From contig CAWGCL010000004.1 in assembly GCA_963820995.1 (NCBI GenBank), positions 1,149,538-1,213,537 on the forward strand: a stretch of 64,000 nucleotides of DNA, in the 5' to 3' direction. Of the stretch, positions 57,511-64,000 are shown in pieces. A program made the translations under genes and the position numbers. Every line of letters starts with the position of its first letter. Within the stretch, counting starts at the first letter, position 1. The notes beneath the pieces were generated by a model. It searched no databases. It was not told the DNA's origin and saw only the letters and a list, made by a program, of their open reading frames with translations. The stretch comes from JAGTVG01 sp963820995 (GTDB lineage: Bacteria > Bacteroidota > Bacteroidia > Cytophagales > Cyclobacteriaceae).

Positions 57511-60500
57511 ATGGCAAAGTTTTTCATCGATCGACCTATTTTCGCCATGGTCATATCGATTATTATTGTTCTGGGTGGCCTGGTATCAATGCAAGCAACA
57601 CCGGTTGCCCAATACCCGGACATCGCTCCGCCGACTGTTCAGGTTACCGCCATATATCCCGGCGCTACCGCAGAGGTTATCGCCAACACGGTTGCGGCCC
57701 CCCTTGAGACGCAGATCAACGGTGTCGAGGGTATGAGTTATATGCTCTCTACCAGTTCATCAACCGGCAACATGACGCTGACGGTGACCTTTGAACCTGG
57801 TACCAACCCTAACGAGGCCCAGGTTAACGTGCAGAACCGGGTCAGCCAGGCCAGTGCCAAGCTACCGGAGGTGGTCGCCAAACAGGGGGTGACCGTCGAG
57901 ACACGTTCCCAGGCATTTATGATGGTCGCAGGCTTCTACACAGACGATGATCGGTACGACCAGACTTACCTGTCCAACTACGTCAATCTCTATATACTCG
58001 ATCCGATCAAGCGTATCCAGGGTGCTAACCTGTCCAGTATGTTTCCAAGTCCTGACATTGCCATGCGCATCTGGCTAGATCCCGATCGTCTCGCCCAGCT
58101 GGGCCTGACAGCGACGGATGTCAGCAATGCTATTAAGAATCAGAACCAGGCATTTGGTGTCGGTCAGATCGGCCAGGCTCCAGCCACCCCCGGGATCCAG
58201 CAGAGCTTTGTAGTGACAACCAAAGGAATGCTGGCCACACCAGAGGAATTTGATGACATCATTATTCGGGCCGTGTCTGACGGCTCGGCCATTGTTCGTC
58301 TCAAAGACGTTGGCTATGCTGAAATGGGTTCAAAAGATTATTCCATGACGACCAAGCTCGATGGCAAAAAATCAGCAGCGGTCGTTGTCTACCAACAGCC
58401 TGGTGCCAATGCTATAGCGACTTCAAAGAAGGTAAGAGCGCTGATCGAAGAGCTCGAACCGGGATTTCCGGATGGTCTCAAATTTAAATACGTCATTGAC
58501 ACGAGTCAGTTCACTGAGGCCTCCATCGAGAAAGTTGTGCATACATTTTTCGAGGCGGTAGTGCTGGTGGTATTGGTTGTTCTGCTGTTTCTGCAGAGTT
58601 TCCGGGCCACCTTCATTCCCATTCTGGCTGTGCCTATCTGTATTATAGGAACTTACACCGGAATCTACTTTCTTGATTTTTCGACAAATATGCTCACTCT
58701 TTTCGGTATGATCCTGGCTATCGGTCTGGTGGTCGATGATGCCATTATCGTGGTTGAGAGTGTCGAACATCATATGGCCACTAATGGGCTTTCTCCCATT
58801 GAAGCGGCGCGCAAGGCCATGGATGAGCTGTCCGGCGCTCTGGTTGCCATTGTTCTGGTACTGGTCTCGGTATTCCTGCCGGTTGCCTTTCTGGGTGGAT
58901 TAACCGGTACGCTCTATAAACAGTTTGCCATTACTATCGCCATTTCCATGGTGATTTCCGGCATTGTGGCCCTTACGCTTTCCCCGGCTTTGGCGGCCCG
59001 TATTCTCAAGCCTGGAACTCATGAGAAGAAGGGCTTTGGCAAGTGGTTTGATGATTCTTTTACCAGGATAACGAACGTATATGTGGTTGGAGTGCGTTTT
59101 TTGATCAACCACAAGCTGCTTGGTTTGATCCTGTTTGGCGGGGTGGTGTTTGGGGTGATCACCCTGTTTAGAATTTTACCGGGGAGTTTCGTGCCGGCAG
59201 AAGATCAGGGCTACCTGTTTGCTGTCAATATCATGCCTGATGCGGCAAGTCTTGAGCGGACCACATCGGCTGCTGATCTTGCTGTCAAAACCCTGCGTGA
59301 AAATCCGGCTGTGGACTCGGTATTTCAGCTAGATGGCTATAGCCTGATTGACAGTCAGAACAAGACCAACGCATCGGTATTGTTTACAGCGCTCAAACCC
59401 TATTCAGAGCGCGAAGGTGAAGCGACCGGAGCGTTTGCAGTTATTGACGAGCTGCGTCGCAAATTCACTGGCATCAAGGAAAGTATTATCGTTCCTTTGA
59501 ATCCCCCATCTATTCCCGGGCTTGGCACCACCGGAGGCTTTGAGTTTTATATCCAGAACATGGGCAGTGGCAGTTCTCAGGATTTGGAGAAAATAACCAA
59601 AAAATTTGTAGCCAAAGCCCGTGAACGTGCCGACCTGGCAGGAGTTTCTACAACGTTTTCGGCATCGCAGCAGCAGCTATATTTCGATCTTGATCGCAAC
59701 CGTGCTGAACTTCTCGGGGTAGCAGTTTCAGACATCTACCAGACACTGCAGGCCTATTTCGGTTCTTCCTATGTGGCGCAATATGTCCAGTTTGGCAGAA
59801 TCTGGCAGGTTATTATCCAGGCTGAGGCAAAATACCGTGATGAGCCTACCGATTTTGAACAGATCTATGTGCGATCGACAAAGGATGGACAAATGATCCC
59901 GCTCTCTGCCCTGGCAACGGTGAGCTATAAACCCGGGGCTGGATTGTTACCGCGTTTCAATGGCTTTCCCGCTGCAAAGCTGACCGGCAGCCAGGCAACC
60001 GGATACAGTTCCGGCCAGGCGATTACAGCCATGGAAGAAATCGCAGCTGAAGTGCTTCCTGATGGCTACGGTTTTTCATGGTCCGGTCAGGCATTCGAGG
60101 AAAAGAAGTCAGGCGGCACCTCCAGTTCTGCCTTTATATTTGGCCTGATCATGGTCTTTCTCATTCTGGCTGCTCAATATGAGAAATGGACATTGCCAAT
60201 TGGTGTAATGATGGCGGTTCCTTTCGCGATCTGCGGCGCTCTCCTGGCGACCTGGGGACGTGGTCTGGACAATGACGTCTATTTCCAGGTCGGCCTGGTG
60301 ACGCTGATTGGACTTTCAGCCAAAAATGCTATCCTGATCATCGAGTTTGCTGTAGATAATTTACACTCTGGTATGTCGGTGGTTGATTCAGCCGTTGAAG
60401 CTGCTCGCCTGCGTCTGCGACCGATTGTCATGACCTCACTGGCTTTTATCCTTGGCTGTGTGCCGATGGCTATCGCCACCGGAGCGGGTGCTAATAGTCT

Positions 60501-60672
60501 GCATGCTATTGGCACCGGGGTCATTGGCGGTATGCTGGCGTCGACCATGATTGCGTCGTTCTTTGTGCCGCTGTTTTTTGTCCTGGTTGAAAACGCTTCA
60601 GGACTGTTCAGCAGGAAAAAGAAAACCGACTCACCTGTGCCAGCACCAGCAGGAGGTGACCATGATGCGTAA
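57511..60672 (+). CDS. RND multidrug efflux permease (AcrB/MexB, HAE1 family)
   Basis: A complete 1053-residue pump. The start MAKFFIDRPIFAMVISI is the standard HAE1 beginning, preceded by GAGG six bases before ATG. Key residues are the proton-relay pair in GLVVDDAIIVVE (TM4) and the lysine in LSAKNAILIIEFA (TM10). The porter region has QGVTVETRSQ and the second half GSFVPAEDQGYLF. It exports hydrophobic drugs, dyes, detergents or solvents from the periplasm, driven by protons. The C-terminus overlaps the channel gene by 8 bp. It resembles proteobacterial pumps more than the Bacteroidota-type permease at the start of this window. Confidence 0.96.
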   Translation: MAKFFIDRPIFAMVISIIIVLGGLVSMQATPVAQYPDIAPPTVQVTAIYPGATAEVIANTVAAPLETQINGVEGMSYMLSTSSSTGNMTLTVTFEPGTNPNEAQVNVQNRVSQASAKLPEVVAKQGVTVETRSQAFMMVAGFYTDDDRYDQTYLSNYVNLYILDPIKRIQGANLSSMFPSPDIAMRIWLDPDRLAQLGLTATDVSNAIKNQNQAFGVGQIGQAPATPGIQQSFVVTTKGMLATPEEFDDIIIRAVSDGSAIVRLKDVGYAEMGSKDYSMTTKLDGKKSAAVVVYQQPGANAIATSKKVRALIEELEPGFPDGLKFKYVIDTSQFTEASIEKVVHTFFEAVVLVVLVVLLFLQSFRATFIPILAVPICIIGTYTGIYFLDFSTNMLTLFGMILAIGLVVDDAIIVVESVEHHMATNGLSPIEAARKAMDELSGALVAIVLVLVSVFLPVAFLGGLTGTLYKQFAITIAISMVISGIVALTLSPALAARILKPGTHEKKGFGKWFDDSFTRITNVYVVGVRFLINHKLLGLILFGGVVFGVITLFRILPGSFVPAEDQGYLFAVNIMPDAASLERTTSAADLAVKTLRENPAVDSVFQLDGYSLIDSQNKTNASVLFTALKPYSEREGEATGAFAVIDELRRKFTGIKESIIVPLNPPSIPGLGTTGGFEFYIQNMGSGSSQDLEKITKKFVAKARERADLAGVSTTFSASQQQLYFDLDRNRAELLGVAVSDIYQTLQAYFGSSYVAQYVQFGRIWQVIIQAEAKYRDEPTDFEQIYVRSTKDGQMIPLSALATVSYKPGAGLLPRFNGFPAAKLTGSQATGYSSGQAITAMEEIAAEVLPDGYGFSWSGQAFEEKKSGGTSSSAFIFGLIMVFLILAAQYEKWTLPIGVMMAVPFAICGALLATWGRGLDNDVYFQVGLVTLIGLSAKNAILIIEFAVDNLHSGMSVVDSAVEAARLRLRPIVMTSLAFILGCVPMAIATGAGANSLHAIGTGVIGGMLASTMIASFFVPLFFVLVENASGLFSRKKKTDSPVPAPAGGDHDA

Positions 60673-62068
60673 GCTACTTTGTGTCGGAATTACCGTGGTC
60701 ATGCTCACCGGCTGCGTTGTTGGTCCTGATTACCAGCGTCCAACGGTCGCAACACCGGCGGACTGGACCATTTCTTATGAGGCAGCGGAGGGGATGATTG
60801 ATATTGCCTGGTGGAAGCAATTTAATGATCCTGTACTCGACCAGCTGATTGACACGGCCCTCAACAATAATCTTGATCTCATGGCTGCTACAGCACGGGT
60901 TGATCAGTATCTTGGCCAGTTGCGCACAACCCGTTCCGAGGCTTTTCCGCAGATAGGGGTTGGGGCAGGTGTCTCCAGGCAGCAGAATAGCAAAACCGGT
61001 ATTTCTCCTGGACAACCTCCGTACACATTATACCAGGGAGCATTGAATGCGACCTGGGAAATTGATCTCTGGGGCCGAATTCGCCGTGGCACTGAGGCAG
61101 CCCAGGCTGATCTGATGGCCAGTGAAGCAGGGCGACGTACCGTCCTGCTGACGCTGGTCAGTAATGTCGCCAGCAACTATGTTGTGCTGCGCGGTCTTGA
61201 CCGTCAGCTGGATATTGCCAGGGAAACAGAAAAGTCCTATGCAGAATCATTGCGTATATTTAAATTACGCCATAAATACGGGACTGTCTCACAGGTTGAA
61301 GTCAGCCAGGTTGAATCCGAATATGAGTCTGCCCGCCAGACTATTCCCCAGCTGGAAGCAGCTATTTCTCAGCAGGAGAATCTGATTGCAGTGCTGCTTG
61401 GCCAAAACCCGGAACCGATTATTCGTGGCAGCAGCATTGAGCAGCTGACCATTCCCGGGATTCCTGCGGAACTGCCGTCCCAGCTTCTGGAACAACGGCC
61501 TGATATCATTGAAGCGGAGCAGGCACTAATAGCTGCCAATGCCCGTATTGGCGTGGCTGAGGCACTCTATTATCCTAATATTTCACTGACAGGTGCCCTG
61601 GGAGTATCCACAGTGAATTCAAGTGAGCTATTTGATGGTGACTCCAACGTTTGGGGAATCGGTGGTAGTCTGCTGGCCCCCATCTTTACCTTCGGAAATA
61701 TTGAAGGTCAGGTTATAAGTGCCGAAGCTGCCCAGCGAGAAGCGCTATACCGCTATCAACAATCAATTATTTCAGCTTTTCGCGATGTTGAAGATGCCCT
61801 GGTAGCAACCACCAGAGGGCGAGAGAGCCAGGAGGCGCAAGGACGCAGGTTAAAAGCCCTGGAGACTTACGCACGGTTGGCCAAAGATCAATATGATGCC
61901 GGAACGACCAGCTATCTGCAGGTGCTAGATGCCAATCGTAGCCTGTTCTCCAGCCAGCTCGATTATGTCCAGACTCAGACCGGGGTCATAACCAGCCTGG
62001 TTGATGTATACCGTTCCATGGGCGGCGGCTGGCTGGATATTGCCGATCAGGAAACTCAGAAGAAATAG
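60665..62068 (+). CDS. Outer-membrane efflux lipoprotein (OprM/NodT family)
   Basis: A roughly 467-residue channel. The frame opens at 60551, but the lipoprotein signal MRKLLCVGITVVMLTGC starts at 60665. A perfect AGGAGGTGA (60651-60659) lies at the right distance for that ATG; 60662 is the neighbouring ATG. After the lipid Cys comes VGPDYQRP, the OprM family hallmark, then two outer-membrane-efflux repeats (RTTRSEAFPQIGVGA, YEIDLWG-like WEIDLWGRIRRG, LLEQRPDIIEAEQAL and ALYYPNISLTGALG). It forms the exit duct for the pump. It overlaps the permease by 8 bp, so translation is coupled. Such a strong Shine-Dalgarno site is unusual for Bacteroidota. Confidence 0.95.
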   Translation: MRKLLCVGITVVMLTGCVVGPDYQRPTVATPADWTISYEAAEGMIDIAWWKQFNDPVLDQLIDTALNNNLDLMAATARVDQYLGQLRTTRSEAFPQIGVGAGVSRQQNSKTGISPGQPPYTLYQGALNATWEIDLWGRIRRGTEAAQADLMASEAGRRTVLLTLVSNVASNYVVLRGLDRQLDIARETEKSYAESLRIFKLRHKYGTVSQVEVSQVESEYESARQTIPQLEAAISQQENLIAVLLGQNPEPIIRGSSIEQLTIPGIPAELPSQLLEQRPDIIEAEQALIAANARIGVAEALYYPNISLTGALGVSTVNSSELFDGDSNVWGIGGSLLAPIFTFGNIEGQVISAEAAQREALYRYQQSIISAFRDVEDALVATTRGRESQEAQGRRLKALETYARLAKDQYDAGTTSYLQVLDANRSLFSSQLDYVQTQTGVITSLVDVYRSMGGGWLDIADQETQKK

Positions 62069-62103
62069 AACATTCATAAAGAATCCCTATAGGAACTAAT
62101 AAA

Positions 62104-62330
62104 ATGAAGATAAAAAACTAATAACGATACCTGGCCTTGCTAGCATATTAGCATTACCCTCTAAGGTATTGGCAGAAACAGTCTCTGAGGAACCCATGTT
62201 TGGCGACTACCAGGCCAAGGGATTTCTTACGGATTATTCAAAAATTTCAAAAACCAAGGATGATACCGGCTCCTGAGTATATATAGACATTACATTGTCC
62301 CGGCTCTTCACCGCTTTGATGAGTGAACTT
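62104..62330 (+). pseudogene. Remnant of a secreted protein (DUF3313-like)
   Basis: ATG at 62104 gives a stop after five codons. Adding one A to the A6 run at about 62112-62117 opens MKIKKLITIPGLASILALP, a signal peptide, then FGDYQAKGFLTDYSKISKT up to TGA at 62274-62276, and the frame goes on with VYIDITLSRLFTALMSEL. The GFL-DYSK pattern resembles DUF3313 lipoproteins of Proteobacteria. It has at least one frameshift and one stop and is truncated. Assignment is tentative. Confidence 0.4.
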
Positions 62331-62506
62331 TTAGCAATCTTTGCACAAAAAGCTAATTGCTGTCTGGCTGAGGGCCAGAATGCTGATCATAAGTAATTTT
62401 TATAGATTATAAAAATTACAAAAAGCTTTCTTAATAAGAAAAGCTCTTATGTATCAACGTTTAATAACACTTTGAACAAATATTCTCACTCATCAAAGCG
62501 GAGAAC
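62307..62506. repeat. 200-bp MITE-like structure with 20-bp inverted ends and central hairpin
   Basis: Ends 62307-62326 and 62487-62506 are inverted copies with one mismatch (15 consecutive bases, CCGCTTTGATGAGTG and its complement, are perfect). Inside, 62393-62419 is a perfect 12-bp palindrome (GTAATTTTTATA) with a 3-base loop. No target-site duplication is visible. The left end lies inside the DUF3313-like remnant. Confidence 0.5.
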
Positions 62507-62597
62507 AACCTATAAAAAGAACTCAATTAAAAATGTATAACGGGACGTCAGGTCTCGTTAATATCACTGTTAAAGGGATTTACTAGAGGGGAGTAAT

Positions 62598-63116
62598 TTG
62601 TCTCGTATATACCATTACACGAACATTGAATCGCTTGCACTTATCCTGAAGACGCGGAAGTTGCGTTTCTCCAGATTAGATGGCGTAAATGATGTAAAAG
62701 AAGCCCAGATGCACGCTGAAATCGATTTCGGGAAGTTCTTCTTTGTTAGCTGTTGGACGCAGCAGGAAGAAGAAAGTATTCCGCAGTGGAGCATGTATAG
62801 CCTTGAAATGAAAGGCGTTCGCATCGAAATGCCAAGTTATCCTTTCACTGACGAACCACTTCGTCCTAAGCCCGGCTGGGAAGGGGTGATTTGGAAAGGA
62901 GAAATATTAAGCCCACTCAGCTTTGAGTCGATCTGGGGAAACGGATATTTTATCGCTCCAATGTTTCTTAACCGTGACCATTTCGCTGGAACGGTCGAAT
63001 ATGTGGGCAATGTCGAAGATGAGTATGCGAACTCTATACAGCGGAAGGTCGATCCCAATGGGCATGTAAACCTGAAAATAGATGGTCTTCCCTTTCTACT
63101 TATGGAAAAGTCATAA
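62598..63116 (+). CDS. DUF2971-domain protein, truncated at its C-terminus
   Basis: 172 residues from a TTG start at 62598 with a good Shine-Dalgarno stretch (AGAGGGGAG, 62585-62593). The start IYHYTNIESLALILK, followed by RLDGVNDVKEAQ, FFVSCWTQQEEESIPQWSMYS and GVRIEMP, matches DUF2971: the Y-H/K-Y-T opening, the N-D loop and the S-C-F/W region. Usual members have about 250-300 residues. Here the sequence ends LLMEKS exactly in the second 25-bp repeat copy, so the tail seems to have been replaced. DUF2971 proteins have no settled biochemical role; many occur in accessory islands. It is convergent with folA. Confidence 0.72.
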   Translation: MSRIYHYTNIESLALILKTRKLRFSRLDGVNDVKEAQMHAEIDFGKFFFVSCWTQQEEESIPQWSMYSLEMKGVRIEMPSYPFTDEPLRPKPGWEGVIWKGEILSPLSFESIWGNGYFIAPMFLNRDHFAGTVEYVGNVEDEYANSIQRKVDPNGHVNLKIDGLPFLLMEKS

Positions 63117-63117
63117 A
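63093..63117 (+). repeat. 25-bp direct repeat, copy 2
   Basis: Identical to 55719-55743. It forms the last codons and stop of the truncated DUF2971 gene, in a different reading frame from copy 1. Confidence 0.8.
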
Positions 63118-63248
63118 ACACTATGAAGCGGGGCATTCTATTCGGGCGAATCTGACCAGAGTAAGATTCCATTAACCTGGTACACATTAAATATTTGCTA
63201 GCATAGTGAACTCGATTAGAGTTCCTGAAATATTTCCATTTAGCAGAG

Positions 63249-63279
63249 GACCCGGTGATGTAGCGGGTCGACTTTTTTG
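63249..63279 (+). terminator. Intrinsic terminator downstream of the DUF2971 gene
   Basis: GACCCG (63249-63254) pairs with CGGGTC (63264-63269), followed by a T6 run (63273-63278). A separate palindrome, ATGTTAG-tgg-CTAACAT, lies at 63283-63299 between here and folA; it may help end the convergent folA transcript. Confidence 0.65.
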
Positions 63280-63362
63280 TTAATGTTAGTGGCTAACATG
63301 AGCGAAATCAGTTATCGCAGGCTCCTGTGCAAAACTTATGCATACTATTTCCGCACAACTGT

Positions 63363-63881
63363 TTAGATTCGCTCGTATATTTTAAAACTGTAAAAATGCT
63401 GATTTTTGTCATCCGCTTCATTATCCTGATGATAACTTTCGCGCCATTGAGAAAAATCGATTTCTGGAAACCAGGCATCTCCCACGAACTCGCCCTGTAC
63501 CACAGTCAGGTACAAACAATCGGCCCGTGGTAATACCTGCTCATATAACATTGCCCCGCCAATAAACATCAGCTCCTGAAACCCTTTAGCCTCAGCCGTT
63601 GCAATGGCTTTATCTATGCAATCTGCAATAATGATGTCAGCAACTTCCTGTCCCTGAACATTCAACGGCTGATATTGAATATCGCGGCTAATAATTATAT
63701 TCTGGCGTCCGGGTAATGGCCGTAATGGCAATGATTCCCAGGTCTTTCTACCCATGACCACGGGTTTGTTTAAGGTATTTTTTTTAAACCAGCCCAGATC
63801 AGCAGGCAATCGCCAGGGTAGCTGGTTATTGATACCGATAACCCCGTTTTCGGCCATAGCGGCAATCACTGAAATTTTCAA
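63363..63881 (-). CDS. folA: Dihydrofolate reductase (chromosomal gammaproteobacterial type)
   Basis: Reduces dihydrofolate to tetrahydrofolate with NADPH; cytosolic. From TTG at 63881 it has 172 residues, beginning KISVIAAMAENGVIG. The active-site acid is D28 in LPWRLPADLGWFKK; NADPH motifs MGRKTWESLP and GRQNIIISR, and GGAMLYEQVLP, are present. The frame is open to another TTG at 63929, but that codon falls in a good promoter -35 box, so the shorter form is preferred. The sequence is of the chromosomal E. coli-like type, not a plasmid-borne resistance form, though sensitivity to trimethoprim cannot be read by eye. This gene type and its promoter are unlike the Bacteroidota part of the window. 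Confidence 0.93.
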   Translation of the reverse strand: MKISVIAAMAENGVIGINNQLPWRLPADLGWFKKNTLNKPVVMGRKTWESLPLRPLPGRQNIIISRDIQYQPLNVQGQEVADIIIADCIDKAIATAEAKGFQELMFIGGAMLYEQVLPRADCLYLTVVQGEFVGDAWFPEIDFSQWRESYHQDNEADDKNQHFYSFKIYERI

Positions 63882-63900
63882 TCTTTCTTTTCCATCTAAA

Positions 63901-63929
63901 AAGTTATTGCAGGTATGTATCTTAGTCAA
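63901..63929 (-). promoter_or_regulatory. Sigma-70-like promoter of folA
   Basis: On the minus strand TTGACT (63929-63924), a 17-bp spacer, then TAACTT (63906-63901). This is the standard sigma-70 layout with one mismatch in -35 and partial match in -10, 19 bp before the TTG start. GGAAAAG before the start may serve as ribosome binding site. Confidence 0.5.
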
Positions 63930-64000
63930 GATCTATAAGTATAATCGGATATTTAGTGGAAGACAGATACTCGGAAAAAATATTTTAAAATTTTAATGAA

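Noticed and set aside
56976..57623. 215-codon minus-strand ORF across the adaptor/permease boundary
   Set aside because: It is the antisense of two well-supported genes; its composition (many Arg, Thr, Pro, Ser) is typical of a shadow frame.
60551..60664. Longer start of the OprM-like gene
   Set aside because: It overlaps the permease over 120 bp and lacks a signal peptide; the perfect Shine-Dalgarno is right before 60662/60665.
63882..63929. Longer start of folA at 63929
   Set aside because: That TTG is part of the -35 box of a likely promoter, and homologous DHFRs begin at the KISVIAAM segment.
1..64000. tRNA, rRNA, CRISPR and transposase genes
   Set aside because: I looked for tRNA T-loops (GGTTCGAATCC type), rRNA-like blocks, regularly spaced repeats and transposase motifs and saw none; a covariance search would be needed to be sure.

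Overview
Most of this window (about 1-55.5 kb) reads as a Bacteroidota chromosome, probably a Cytophagales-like or other environmental lineage. The signs are a SusC/SusD pair, an IPExxxVDY-type protein beside acpP/fabF/rnc and pyruvate kinase, DUF4199 proteins, a CRTAC1-like ASPIC/UnbV protein, AT-rich spacers, weak Shine-Dalgarno signals and occasional TAnnTTTG promoter motifs. The last 8.5 kb (about 55.5-64 kb) looks different. Its codons are visibly GC-richer, it has strong Shine-Dalgarno sites and a sigma-70-like promoter, and it carries a proteobacterial-type MexAB-OprM efflux operon, a DUF2971 fragment and a folA. It is either a horizontally acquired segment or a contig join between two organisms.

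Layout. 1-5 kb: 3' end of an RND permease, a membrane metallophosphoesterase, small unknown genes, a B3/B4-domain protein and a MORN-repeat protein. 5.5-22.6 kb: a polysaccharide-utilisation region with SusC, SusD, a CRTAC1-like lipoprotein, carboxylesterase, GH3, a DUF5916 remnant, GH51 and GH26, pointing to hemicellulose (arabinose- and mannose-containing glycans). 23-34.5 kb: housekeeping genes, namely a BamA-like protein, lgt, nadE, rnc, fabF, acpP, pyk, an NFACT/RqcH-like protein and an MBL hydrolase. 34.5-39.5 kb: a 1461-residue hybrid histidine kinase and a response regulator, overlapping the MBL/NFACT genes as one operon. 39.6-42.4 kb: miaA and amt-glnB with a terminator. 42.7-47 kb: a sodium:solute symporter and a GH94 phosphorylase, both broken. 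47-49.5 kb: small unknown proteins, one intact and one dead member of a secreted family. 49.6-52.5 kb: an ECF sigma factor, a membrane anti-sigma-like protein and an internally duplicated secreted protein. 52.5-55.5 kb: two glycosyltransferases and two DUF4199-type proteins. 55.5-64 kb: the foreign-looking segment.

Two features stand out. First, single-base indels and stops are concentrated in the glycan genes (SusD, esterase, GH3 N-terminus, DUF5916, GH26, symporter, GH94) plus one glycosyltransferase and one small secreted-protein gene. The block from 22.97 to 42.37 kb, including a 4.4-kb kinase gene, has none. This suggests decay of glycan use, although assembly error is not excluded. Second, a perfect 25-bp direct repeat (55719-55743 and 63093-63117) brackets the efflux segment. 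One copy is the 3' end of a small membrane-protein gene and the other is the truncated end of a DUF2971 gene, an arrangement like an attachment-site duplication, although no integrase is visible.

I found no rRNA, tRNA, CRISPR array or transposase gene. All functional calls rest on reading motifs by eye; no database search was run.
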